A stretch of 64,000 nt of DNA from Clostridium fermenticellae (GTDB lineage Bacteria; Bacillota; Clostridia; Clostridiales; Clostridiaceae). Below the pieces are notes generated by a model. The model saw only the letters and a list, made by a program, of their open reading frames with translations, did no database searches and had not been told where the DNA came from. Positions 37,984-45,847 of this stretch are shown one piece after another (the first letter of the stretch is position 1; every line of letters begins with the position of its first letter). The stretch is from assembly GCF_003600355.1 (NCBI RefSeq), contig NZ_CP032416.1:640183-704182 (forward strand), in the 5' to 3' direction. Both the position numbers and the translations under genes were made by a program.

Positions 37984-39070
37984 ATTCAAGAAATTTAAAA
38001 TTGAAGAAGTTTTGCAATGGCAATCACAAAAAGAAATTGACCCTCTTAAAATAAATGAGCTAACAATCAAAAGTGATATTAAATATCCATTTTATGGGCA
38101 ATCAACGATAGACAATGGTATTATTTCATATCTTAGCTTAACAGAAAGTGTATTAAACAATAAACTAGGTAAACCAACAATATTGATACATTCAAATAAC
38201 CAAAACATAGTGTATTTAGAAACTCCATTTTATTTAAAAGATGGTCATGGAGCAACAAGTGTTTTACAATCTGACAATTTAAATGAAAAAATTGCTTTGT
38301 ATATTATCACGTGTATCAAGAAAGTAATCACAAAGAAATTTGCTTACAATGAAAAAGCCACAAAAAGTGCTCTTAAAAACACTTATATTAAATTGCCAGT
38401 AAATAATAATAATGAAATTGATTATATTTACATGGAAAACTGTATACGCAAACTTGAAGAAAAATATATACGCGAATTTTCAGTCTATCTAACAGCAAGC
38501 AAATTGGACAATTATAAATTATCTAATAAGGAATTGGAATTGCTCACTAAGAAAATTGTAACGAAGGAGTATAAACTGGAAAAATTATTTAAAGCAGAAA
38601 CTGGGAATGTTGATTTACAACAGAAAGATATAGATGGAAAAGGGGAGTATTTTATAAATTCTGGTATACAAAATTATGGTATTAAAGGCAAAACAACTCG
38701 TAAAGCCAAAATTTTTTCCGATAATACAATTACCATTGATTTTTTCGGTAATGCATATTATAGACCATTTAAGTATAAAATGGCTACACATAATCATGTA
38801 TTTTCATTGTCTGGAGATATAATTAAAAATGAAAAAGTTGGATTATATTTAGTTTCTCAAATGTCATATTTTAAGCAAATGTTTTCATATAGTAATATGG
38901 CAACATGGAATAAAATAAAAGGTTTATCAATTAGTCTTCCTGTCAATAGCAACGGAAATATAAATTTTGATTACATGGAAGAATACATTAACATTTTAGA
39001 AAAACTTACAATTAAAGATGTTGTAGAATGGAAGAACAAAATAGTTACAGCAACTAAAAAATGTTGTTAA
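37976..39070 (+). CDS. BcgI-like specificity (B/S) subunit, copy 2
   Basis: Same sequence as the 364-residue subunit at 19954, two half-domains with matching ends (KLPVNNNNEIDYIYMEN and SLPVNSNGNINFDYMEE). It pairs with the intact A subunit just upstream, so copy 2 can encode a complete enzyme. Confidence 0.82.
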   Translation: MIKFKKFKIEEVLQWQSQKEIDPLKINELTIKSDIKYPFYGQSTIDNGIISYLSLTESVLNNKLGKPTILIHSNNQNIVYLETPFYLKDGHGATSVLQSDNLNEKIALYIITCIKKVITKKFAYNEKATKSALKNTYIKLPVNNNNEIDYIYMENCIRKLEEKYIREFSVYLTASKLDNYKLSNKELELLTKKIVTKEYKLEKLFKAETGNVDLQQKDIDGKGEYFINSGIQNYGIKGKTTRKAKIFSDNTITIDFFGNAYYRPFKYKMATHNHVFSLSGDIIKNEKVGLYLVSQMSYFKQMFSYSNMATWNKIKGLSISLPVNSNGNINFDYMEEYINILEKLTIKDVVEWKNKIVTATKKCC

Positions 39071-39520
39071 ACTTATACGATTATACAAAATGAAAGGTAT
39101 TTTTTGATGTTATTATCTTTTTAATACGATCATGTTTCCTTTATTTGATCGCAAATTTTGCTTTTATAATCTTTAACCATTTGAAAACATTGGTTTTATT
39201 GTTAATTTGGTTTCATAGTTAGGAAACAGAATGCATAATTAAAAAAAGAATAATTTAAAAGGTATAGAGATTGGTAAAGATGAAATTGATATAAAAAAAG
39301 TTATTTTTGATTTAATAAAAGGAGCAATAGATCTGTTAACATCCTTTCCTTGGATTTAACTATAAGATTTATTAAGATTTGCATAATAGTCTTATTTGGT
39401 GTATTAGCTGAAAAAATGAACAATTTGCAAAAACATTGCATTATTCAAAGTTGAACTATGAGGTGTTTTTGTGTCATATTTCAAATATATTAAGAACTCT
39501 ATTGATATATAAAAACATAA

Positions 39521-39552
39521 TTAGTTACTATAAATAATTACATAATAACTAC
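39521..39552. repeat. 32-bp dyad 5, copy 2
   Basis: TTAGTTACT-N14-AATAACTAC; last of the five dyads of this copy. Confidence 0.65.
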
Positions 39553-39652
39553 ACTTAAAGTATTGGTATAACTGGATTAACACAATATATTATGATATAA
39601 TAAATAGTGAAAGTACTGCACTTTTTTATAAGTGTAAGGCATTAGAAATAAT

Positions 39653-39710
39653 GGCCGCAGGAAATTTAATTAAGTTCAAATTGAACTGATTATTTTCCTG
39701 TGGCTTTTTG
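39653..39710 (+). terminator. terminator/attenuator hairpin before the late module, copy 2
   Basis: Same GGCCGCAGGAAA / TTTTCCTGTGGC stem and T-run as at 21631. Confidence 0.7.
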
Positions 39711-39750
39711 TTTTATTTAAATAAATATTAGAAAAGGAGATAGATAAGAA

Positions 39751-40488
39751 ATGAAAAGAAAAAGATTAGAATTAAGAGACATAGCAGGAAAGGTATTAGA
39801 TAGTTATGAGGGAAAGTATCAAGAACTATTAAATAATTATAAAAGTGAAAAATTACAATGTTCACAGTATAAAGATGATATTAAAAAAAGTAAAGGTTTG
39901 GAGCTGCATAATAAATATTTAAGGAAAATAAATGACCTAAAAAGTAATATGGATAACGAATTGATGGGCATAGCAGAAAATAAGAAAAATGAACTTATTG
40001 CAGCACAGGAGGAAAAGAATAAACCTTTAGATTTAAATAAAGCTTTTCCTAGTACACAAAGTTTTATGACATCTCAAGAACAATATAATAAACATATGCA
40101 GGCTTTTCAATATCTGTATAAGGCAATTGAAAATAGTTCAAATTTATTAATGGCTAATTCACTATTAAAATCAGGTGATACTAAAGCAATAGGAAGCTTT
40201 CTTGAAAAGAATATAGATAATAACGACTTAGTCAATGTTGTAGAAGCAAATCTAAAGTCTACAAAGGATCAAAAATATGATGATATACTGCAAATTATAT
40301 CAGATTCAAGAATAACAGAGGTTGACGATTTAGACGGTATACTTAAAAGCCTTAAATTTGATGCAAATGATAATACAAAAATACGTACAGGACTAGGGTT
40401 TAATAGGGTACATGATATTAATAAAGATTTTAATTATAATGATTTGATTTATGAAAATGGTAATCCATTATCACAGTTTTTTAGATAA
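39751..40488 (+). CDS. coiled-coil hypothetical protein, 245 residues (intact copy)
   Basis: Unrecognised. Highly charged: residues 1-95 are predicted coiled coil (LELRDIAGKVLDSYEGKYQE, KKSKGLELHNKYLRKI), 100-175 helical (YNKHMQAFQYLYKAIENSSN), and 190-245 acidic with DILQIISDSRITEVDDLDGI. ATG behind AAAAGGAGATAG, after the attenuator hairpin. It opens a group with three HTH-type late regulators, a place where satellites may keep packaging or capsid-remodelling genes, but no such family can be assigned. Confidence 0.7.
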   Translation: MKRKRLELRDIAGKVLDSYEGKYQELLNNYKSEKLQCSQYKDDIKKSKGLELHNKYLRKINDLKSNMDNELMGIAENKKNELIAAQEEKNKPLDLNKAFPSTQSFMTSQEQYNKHMQAFQYLYKAIENSSNLLMANSLLKSGDTKAIGSFLEKNIDNNDLVNVVEANLKSTKDQKYDDILQIISDSRITEVDDLDGILKSLKFDANDNTKIRTGLGFNRVHDINKDFNYNDLIYENGNPLSQFFR

Positions 40489-40544
40489 TTAATACTAAAT
40501 TAAAGTAGTATTGGAAGTGAGATTTGAATATCTGGAGGGATAAC

Positions 40545-41057
40545 ATGAATACATTACAATCAATTGAAAAAGACCTTATAAATTATTTCAATAAAGATAA
40601 GAAAATTAATGTTTTAAATAAGAAACTAGAAATTTTAAAAAGGCAAATAACTGAAATAGATAGTAAACTTCAAAGTATAGATGTAGACCTTCCAGAAGAT
40701 CCGCTCTCAATTAATTATGATGAAAGGGTACAAACAAGCCATAGCGGTGAAAGTTATGCAGAAAGAGCTTTAATTAAAATAACAGATAGATTATTAAATG
40801 AAAAAGCATATAAAAAAGAAGAAATTGCAGATATAGAAGAAACCTTAAGAAATCTTGAATTTAATAATATAGGTATTGATGATGCAGTAAGCAATTTAGA
40901 CAAACAAGACTTTGAATTTTTGAAACAAAAGTATAAGTATGGCAAAAGAGATTGGCAATTAGGCATGATATTTAATATGTCTTCAGGAGGAGCCACAAAG
41001 AGAAGACATAGAATTATTGATGCTATAGAAAAAGATGATTTATATGACGCTGAATAG
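40545..41057 (+). CDS. late transcription regulator-like protein (ArpU/RinA-like), intact copy
   Basis: A 170-residue protein; ATG at 40545 behind GGAGGG. N-terminal half coiled coil (NVLNKKLEILKRQITEID), C-terminal half a sigma-region-4-like helix-turn-helix (FEFLKQKYKYGKRDWQLGMI, then GGATKRRHRIIDAIEK). This layout matches phage late-gene activators of the ArpU/RinA type. Overlaps the next gene by 23 bases. The gene at 41865 has the same layout. Confidence 0.65.
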   Translation: MNTLQSIEKDLINYFNKDKKINVLNKKLEILKRQITEIDSKLQSIDVDLPEDPLSINYDERVQTSHSGESYAERALIKITDRLLNEKAYKKEEIADIEETLRNLEFNNIGIDDAVSNLDKQDFEFLKQKYKYGKRDWQLGMIFNMSSGGATKRRHRIIDAIEKDDLYDAE

Positions 41058-41451
41058 AATACCAGAGGATATGAGAAAAGATATTTTAAACCTTCAGCTA
41101 TATTATGAATTAACCGAAAGAATGAAAAATAATGATAGGTACCACTATTGGGAAAGCAGGAGGAGGAGCAATTTATATTTTAAAACAATGGGCTTTATAA
41201 AACATATAAATAATACCTTAAATCCTATTGAGAGAGCTATATTTTATATGAGGTATGTATTTAAATATCCAATAATGAAAGTAGCGAAGGAAACGAAGTA
41301 CTCCAAAAGAATGATCCAGTACAAGCTAAATGACATTATTGTAAAACTCGAAGAAGATCCGGAAATGTATAGGATGATTAAAAAAATGAATATGGAACAT
41401 ACCATTATTAAAAGTTACGTTGCACACAATACTCCGAAAAAAGTGCAATAA
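41035..41451 (+). CDS. sigma-region-4-like HTH protein (intact copy)
   Basis: A 138-residue protein; ATG inside the end of the previous gene. The stretch ERAIFYMRYVFKYPIMKVAK followed by TKYSKRMIQYKLNDIIVKLE is a sigma-4-like helix-turn-helix, as in ArpU-family late regulators. Basic N-terminus. Probably co-regulates late transcription with its neighbours. Confidence 0.62.
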   Translation: MIYMTLNRIPEDMRKDILNLQLYYELTERMKNNDRYHYWESRRRSNLYFKTMGFIKHINNTLNPIERAIFYMRYVFKYPIMKVAKETKYSKRMIQYKLNDIIVKLEEDPEMYRMIKKMNMEHTIIKSYVAHNTPKKVQ

Positions 41452-41760
41452 TAACTTTACAATAGGGTGCATGGCTAAAGTGTTGGTATTAAAGAGCTTT
41501 AGGGGACTTTATGTTATGGAACGTTACTAATAAAACCTAACAAAACTTTACTTTTTCTATATATAATCAAAACAAAACAAATACTAAGATAGGCTTTAAC
41601 CATTGATATAACTAAGTTTATGGGTATAGTAACGTTTGGAGTGTTGCACCCTTTTTACGGAACGTTACTATTCATAAAACACCTTGAAGCTGTTGAATTA
41701 TAAGGACTTAAGGTGATTGGAGTACTGTTGTTTTAATGCAACGTTATTTGTGTGCAATCA
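41411..41760. repeat. AACGTTAC box cluster between late genes, copy 2
   Basis: Five related boxes: TTACGTTGCACACAA (about 41415), GGAACGTTACTA (about 41518), GTAACGTTTGGAGTGTTGCA (about 41628), GGAACGTTACTA (about 41659) and GCAACGTTATTTGTGTGCAA (about 41739). The first and last form an inverted pair sharing TTGCACACAA. Candidate regulator sites or replication origin. No gene in 41452-41864 has a convincing start. Confidence 0.5.
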
Positions 41761-41864
41761 TATTTTTAGATTTTATAAAAACACTATCTATACATTTTAA
41801 ACTCTCTAAAAAGGAGTTATTATTTTATCTAAATATTTTCATTGATTCATTAGGAGGCGCTGAG

Positions 41865-42410
41865 ATGGACACGGAAACATTTAAAAATATAGAAGGCCAA
41901 TTATATGACCACTTTATAAAATTGAAGGAGACAGCCTATTTAGAGCAGGAATGTGAGGAACTTAAAGTACAGGCAGATAATATTGAATTTGATATAAAAC
42001 AATGTAATGTAAGTGTTGATCCAGAAAGACATATGAGTCCGCTCCTTACAGAAAAGGTACAAGTTACTTATAATAATGAGAGTGCAGCGGAAAAAGGCAT
42101 TATAAAAGAAATAGAAAATTTAGAGCATGAATTGGATTATGTGAAAAGAAAGGTATTTGAAAATAGATCAAGGATAAGAGAATTAAACAGGGGAACCGCT
42201 AAATTAAAAAAAGTTCTCTCAACTCCTCCGCTGCCCAAAGAATTTATGGATTTTATTATTTACAGATACAAGTTAAATAAGAGTGTCACCTGGATAGCTA
42301 ATGAAATGTATGGGGGAGTTAGGAGTACCGCATATAGGAGAAGAAAAGAGGTTATAAATTACATATGGGAGTTGGATATGGCTAAAATTACCATATCTAA
42401 GGCTGTTTGA
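41865..42410 (+). CDS. coiled-coil/HTH late regulator-like protein (intact copy)
   Basis: A 181-residue protein; ATG at 41865 behind AGGAGGCGCTGAG, preferred to the upstream ATG at 41736. Residues 1-125 are coiled coil (YLEQECEELKVQADNIEFDI, EIENLEHELDYVKRKVFENR) and the end is an HTH (FIIYRYKLNKSVTWIANEMY, then RSTAYRRRKEVINYI). Same layout as 40545, so probably a paralogue or co-regulator. Confidence 0.65.
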   Translation: MDTETFKNIEGQLYDHFIKLKETAYLEQECEELKVQADNIEFDIKQCNVSVDPERHMSPLLTEKVQVTYNNESAAEKGIIKEIENLEHELDYVKRKVFENRSRIRELNRGTAKLKKVLSTPPLPKEFMDFIIYRYKLNKSVTWIANEMYGGVRSTAYRRRKEVINYIWELDMAKITISKAV

Positions 42411-42585
42411 AGAATAGGAGTTCGTGAAATGCGAATTCCTATTTTAATTAATTTAATATCAAGATTGACAATAAATTAATTAAAAAAGGATTATGTACTT
42501 AAATCATAAAATATGGATTAGCAAATTTTGATTAAAAAATTGAAGTACTTGTTTTAGAAATATTATTTTTCTCCATATAGAATGA

Positions 42586-42761
42586 TTGAAAGTAAATTGA
42601 AGGTAAATTGAAGGTAAATTGAAAGTAAATTGAAGGTAAATTGAAGGTAAATTGAAAGTAAATTGAAGGTAAATTGAAAGTAAATTGAAAGTAAATTGAA
42701 AATAAATTGAAAGTAAATTGAAAATAAATTGAAAATAAATTGAAAATAAATTGAAAAAAAT
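42586..42761. repeat. 16 x 11-bp tandem repeat with embedded promoter, copy 2
   Basis: Sixteen consecutive units TTGAARRTAAA begin at 42586, 42597, 42608 and so on every 11 bp to 42751, without a break. The unit at 42740 gives TTGAAA exactly 17 bp before TATAAT (42763-42768), so the array seems to supply the -35 box of the protease-cyclase operon. A-tracts spaced near one helical turn should also bend the DNA. Confidence 0.9.
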
Positions 42762-42768
42762 ATATAAT
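42740..42768 (+). promoter_or_regulatory. promoter of the protease-cyclase operon, copy 2
   Basis: -35 TTGAAA (42740-42745) in the next-to-last repeat, 17-bp spacer, -10 TATAAT (42763-42768); leader of about 60 bases to the ATG at 42836. In copy 1 the same boxes are 16 bp apart. Confidence 0.65.
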
Positions 42769-42835
42769 GAAATAAAAAGCAACATTATTCATATAATAAA
42801 AATAAATAAATATATATATTGATAGGGTGATTAAG

Positions 42836-43375
42836 ATGAGTACAGTATCAAAGGAGTATATTAATGATTTAGCTCAACAGTTATATGATGCTTTAAATCT
42901 TAAACCTAACTTTGATATTGAAGAATTAATCAAACAGTTAGGTGGAAAGATAGTTCATGATAATTCTATACAAAGCTTTATTGATGATTTCGATGCTAAG
43001 ATAGTTAAAGCTAATTATGATGACGAAGAGCAGTTTATTGTAACAATAGCGGATTTTAAGCATATGAATAGAAAGAGATTTTCAATGGCACATGAACTAG
43101 GACATTTATTTTTGCACATGAATTTTTTGAAAAAAGATTATTGGTGTAATAATTTGGATGCTGTTGGTTCTGAACGTTATAGATATGGGCATAGTATGGA
43201 AGAAAAAGAAGCAGATGAGTTTGCCGCTGCGTTTTTGATGCCGAAGAATCAATTTAAGTGTATTGCAAAGGAAAATGATTATAATATTGAAAAAATAGCT
43301 AAAATTTTTGGAGTTTCCAGGCAAGCAGCCACTATTAGGGCTAATAATTTGAAAATTGATTTAGTGAATAGTTAA
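42836..43375 (+). CDS. ImmA/IrrE-family metalloprotease with C-terminal HTH (intact copy)
   Basis: A 179-residue zinc protease of COG2856 type, distinct from the repressor-linked one at 29673. Active site HELGH (FSMAHELGHLFLHM) with the third ligand region EKEADEFAAAFLMP; the C-terminal end DYNIEKIAKIFGVSRQAATI is a small HTH. ATG at 42836 behind AGGGTG. Its stop TAA shares a base with the cyclase ATG (TAATG), so the proteins are translationally coupled. This suggests the protease senses or controls the cyclase, for example by releasing it or a repressor after infection. Confidence 0.87.
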   Translation: MSTVSKEYINDLAQQLYDALNLKPNFDIEELIKQLGGKIVHDNSIQSFIDDFDAKIVKANYDDEEQFIVTIADFKHMNRKRFSMAHELGHLFLHMNFLKKDYWCNNLDAVGSERYRYGHSMEEKEADEFAAAFLMPKNQFKCIAKENDYNIEKIAKIFGVSRQAATIRANNLKIDLVNS

Positions 43376-44829
43376 TGGATGATAACTCAAAAAGTAATAT
43401 TTTAGAGAAATTAGATAAGCTAAGAGCTATTTTTTCTTCAGTAGAAGATCAGTCGAAAAATATAGAAAAAGAACATGATGGTATTTACATGTTCTTTTCT
43501 TTTGATATTGTAAATTCGACATCATTTAAAGAAAAATTCCAGGATAAATGGAGAGGTGTAATTTCTGCATTCTATGATATTTCAGAAAAGGTTATGACTG
43601 CAGTTATTAATAATAAAGAATTTTCTAAGATTGAAACATGGAAGTATGTTGGAGATGAAATATTATTTTATAAAAAGTTAAGTAGTAGGAAGGAATTGCT
43701 TTGGAATGTAAGATGTGCATATTATGCTCAAGAACTAATATATAAAAAACTTTGTGATTCAGATGAAGACAAGATTGTTAAACCCAATATACATATTAAA
43801 ACAACTGTATGGATAGGTAAGTGTTCTGAAAAAACAAATGATAGTAAAAATCAAATTTATGCTAGTTATGAAAAAGTAAATAATGAGGAAAAATATGGGG
43901 CCAAAACTTTGAAAATAGATTTTTTAGGACCAGATATAGATGCTGGGTTTAGAATATCTAAATATGCTGAAAAAGGAAAACTGGTAGTTAGTGCTAAATT
44001 AGCTTGCTTATTATATAAGTTAATGATAGGTAATGATGAAATACTTACCAGTGAGGAAAAAATGATAATAAAATCTTGCCTTAAAATTGTATCATATGAA
44101 CAGTTAAAGGGTGTATGGGGTAATAGGCATTATCCAATAGTATGGTTTGATCATAATTGGGATAGACCTAACGATATGTTTGATTATGATGACTATTTTA
44201 TATCAAAAATTGCTAGGAATATACTTACATGTAATAGTGAATTTGAAAAAAGTATTTATACATTAGATATTTTGCCCAAAGTTTATGATGATATAAATAG
44301 AGAAAATGATATTGATGATATATTGGATTATTTGGAAAAACTAGAAAATGGTGAAATAAAAAGAGAAATGATAGATAGTACAAGAAAAAACTATGTAAAT
44401 TCAGAGGTCCATTGTGTAGCAATGTGTTTTTATAATAACGAAGAAGTATTTGTTGCTAAGAGATCTAATAATAGAAAAAGGTTTAAAGGGGCTTGGGATT
44501 TAGGATACGGAAAAATCAATAATAATGAAAAGTGGACAGAATGTCTCAAGAAAGAGTATAAAGAAAATTTTGACTTGGATTTAAAATTTGAAGAAGATAT
44601 AACACCTATAGCTACTTATTATTTGAATAAAGATGGAATAATAATACCAGGTATAATATTTGCGGCAGATGTAGAAAAAAAACAAGAGAAGCTCAATACA
44701 GTTAAATATTCAGAAGTTGCATGGGTAAAAATTAAAGATATTGATGAATTTTTTAATGATAAGGATACTGTAGATAAATTAGTATACAATATAAAAAAAG
44801 CTGTAAAAATAAGACAATTACAAATTTGA
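43375..44829 (+). CDS. class III nucleotide cyclase fused to a Nudix domain (PycC-like), copy 2
   Basis: A 484-residue two-part enzyme. Residues 36-260: class III cyclase with metal Asp44 in FFSFDIVNST and Asp94 in WKYVGDEILF, then FLGPDIDAGFRISKYAEKGK. This is close to the pyrimidine cyclases (PycC) of Pycsar, which make cCMP or cUMP on phage infection; the base used here cannot be read from sequence. Residues about 350-470: Nudix hydrolase-like domain with box Gly379-x5-Glu385-x7-Lys393-Glu394-x2-Glu397, keeping the acidic residues but with changes (K for R, N for the next E, D for G). The convergent gene is a PycTM-like effector. The Nudix part could destroy signal, supply substrate or bind nucleotide. 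Confidence 0.82.
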   Translation: MDDNSKSNILEKLDKLRAIFSSVEDQSKNIEKEHDGIYMFFSFDIVNSTSFKEKFQDKWRGVISAFYDISEKVMTAVINNKEFSKIETWKYVGDEILFYKKLSSRKELLWNVRCAYYAQELIYKKLCDSDEDKIVKPNIHIKTTVWIGKCSEKTNDSKNQIYASYEKVNNEEKYGAKTLKIDFLGPDIDAGFRISKYAEKGKLVVSAKLACLLYKLMIGNDEILTSEEKMIIKSCLKIVSYEQLKGVWGNRHYPIVWFDHNWDRPNDMFDYDDYFISKIARNILTCNSEFEKSIYTLDILPKVYDDINRENDIDDILDYLEKLENGEIKREMIDSTRKNYVNSEVHCVAMCFYNNEEVFVAKRSNNRKRFKGAWDLGYGKINNNEKWTECLKKEYKENFDLDLKFEEDITPIATYYLNKDGIIIPGIIFAADVEKKQEKLNTVKYSEVAWVKIKDIDEFFNDKDTVDKLVYNIKKAVKIRQLQI

Positions 44830-44847
44830 TATTTGTAATTGTCTTAA
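44808..44847. terminator. bidirectional terminator, copy 2
   Basis: Same 15-bp hairpin as at 26757, overlapping both convergent gene ends. Confidence 0.8.
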
Positions 44848-45359
44848 GCTACTATTAAAATAATAATTGAAAAAACTATTTCGATTATTATTAAAAACAA
44901 AGATAAGTTAAATAAGAAATACTTTTTATAGGCTAAGCTTGAAATTGCTTGTATTTGATTAATTAAACACAATTCATAATTAGTACATTTTGATTTATTG
45001 AAAAGTTTTTGATAAGCAGTTTCTAATTCAGTATGAGTATATTTACAAATATCTTTATAGTATAAATAATTGTCAGTTGCATTTTTAGTACCTATAAAGT
45101 TTAAGAAGAAATGTTGAAGGAAATCTCCATTTGTAAGTTTAGCAACGTAAGATGATAAACAGATTAATATAGAAATTACAAGTCCAATACAATATAAGAT
45201 CTCAATGTTAGCAAAGTTAGTATAAGACGTTTTTACATATAAATTTAATAAAAAGAAAAGAACTGCAGTATCAAAAGTTATTAAAGCTGCATTCTTTGTC
45301 TCAGCAAATTTCAACCACTCTTTTACATCAGAATATAAAGTTTCTAATTCATTGTTCAT
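44844..45359 (-). CDS. Pycsar effector-like membrane protein (PycTM/DUF5706-like), copy 2
   Basis: A 171-residue protein. The N-terminal phrase DVKEWLKFAETKNAALITFD before the first membrane segment is characteristic of the Pycsar effector (DUF5706) family. Membrane segments at about 27-43 (TAVLFFLLNLYV), 53-70 (LYCIGLVISILICLSSYV) and 150-170 (LFNLSLFLIIIEIVFSIIIL), with a cytosolic middle part (about 75-145) that could bind a cyclic nucleotide. Known PycTM proteins break membrane integrity on binding cCMP/cUMP, causing abortive infection. ATG behind GAAGGTGAAAAC; it is on the opposite strand to the cyclase, so it has its own promoter. Confidence 0.72.
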   Translation of the reverse strand: MNNELETLYSDVKEWLKFAETKNAALITFDTAVLFFLLNLYVKTSYTNFANIEILYCIGLVISILICLSSYVAKLTNGDFLQHFFLNFIGTKNATDNYLYYKDICKYTHTELETAYQKLFNKSKCTNYELCLINQIQAISSLAYKKYFLFNLSLFLIIIEIVFSIIILIVA

Positions 45360-45697
45360 AAAGTTTTCACCTTCTTTGATATTATTATAGTAGCATAAAA
45401 AAATTAATTAAATCAATATGTTTTAAACTTAAAATGGCATAATAAAGGCAAAAATAAGTATAAGAATATGTAAATTTAAAATAGCAGATGTAATGGGTAA
45501 ATATTTTAACCAGAAATGAAATTGATAGGTGTATAAAAAGTGTTGATATTACTGAATTTGAGTGTATAAAATTTGCCCTCTTTTTTGCCCCCTATAGTTT
45601 GGAATAAATAAGCATGGACAGGCATATGTTAAAAACTAAAATGACTATATATAAGGGATTAAGAGGTATTTAAAATTATCAAAATGTGCTCCTCGAA
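45360..45697. other. right end of copy 2 with putative arm sites
   Basis: Same sequence as 27309-27646; paired TTTGCCC boxes at 45568-45597. No gene. Confidence 0.6.
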
Positions 45698-45737
45698 AAT
45701 CCAGAGGTCGTGGGTTCGACTCCCACTGGGTGTACCA
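45698..45737 (+). repeat. attR: 40-bp att core
   Basis: Third copy of the core. The right flank (GTATCAAGG...) differs from the element left end, marking the outer edge of the tandem array. Confidence 0.93.
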
Positions 45738-45742
45738 GTATC

Positions 45743-45774
45743 AAGGCTTTCACGATGTCGTGAGGCTTTTTTTA
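45743..45774. terminator. terminator next to attR
   Basis: Stem TTTCACGA / TCGTGAGG followed by TTTTTTTATT. It takes the same place after the core as the element's own left-end terminator, so it probably belongs to an older element's left end or to the original tRNA operon. Confidence 0.65.
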
Positions 45775-45847
45775 TTGCCAAATAACACAACCGTAACACA
45801 ACCACCATAAAAATATATAAACACAAATAAAAAGACGCCCTATGAAT

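Larger units (their letters stand above)
39071..39750. other. intergenic region before the late module, copy 2
   Basis: Same content as 21049-21728: a startless frame ending SFPWI, dyad 5 at 39521-39552, TATAAT near 39596, and a terminator/attenuator hairpin at 39653-39710. No gene called. Confidence 0.5.
27647..45697. mobile_element. 18-kb integrative element, copy 2 (reference copy)
   Basis: 18,051 bp, same gene order as copy 1, with the late and cargo genes intact. I saw no substitutions between the copies in the stretches I compared, only single-base indels. Copy 2 should be taken as the true gene content. Confidence 0.88.

Noticed and set aside
42586-42761. Repeat array as a CRISPR
   Set aside because: Units are 11 bp, contiguous and without unique spacers; no cas genes are in the window.
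9625-45737. A complete prophage
   Set aside because: No capsid, portal, tail, terminase or holin genes in either copy; only switch, replication, regulator and cargo genes.
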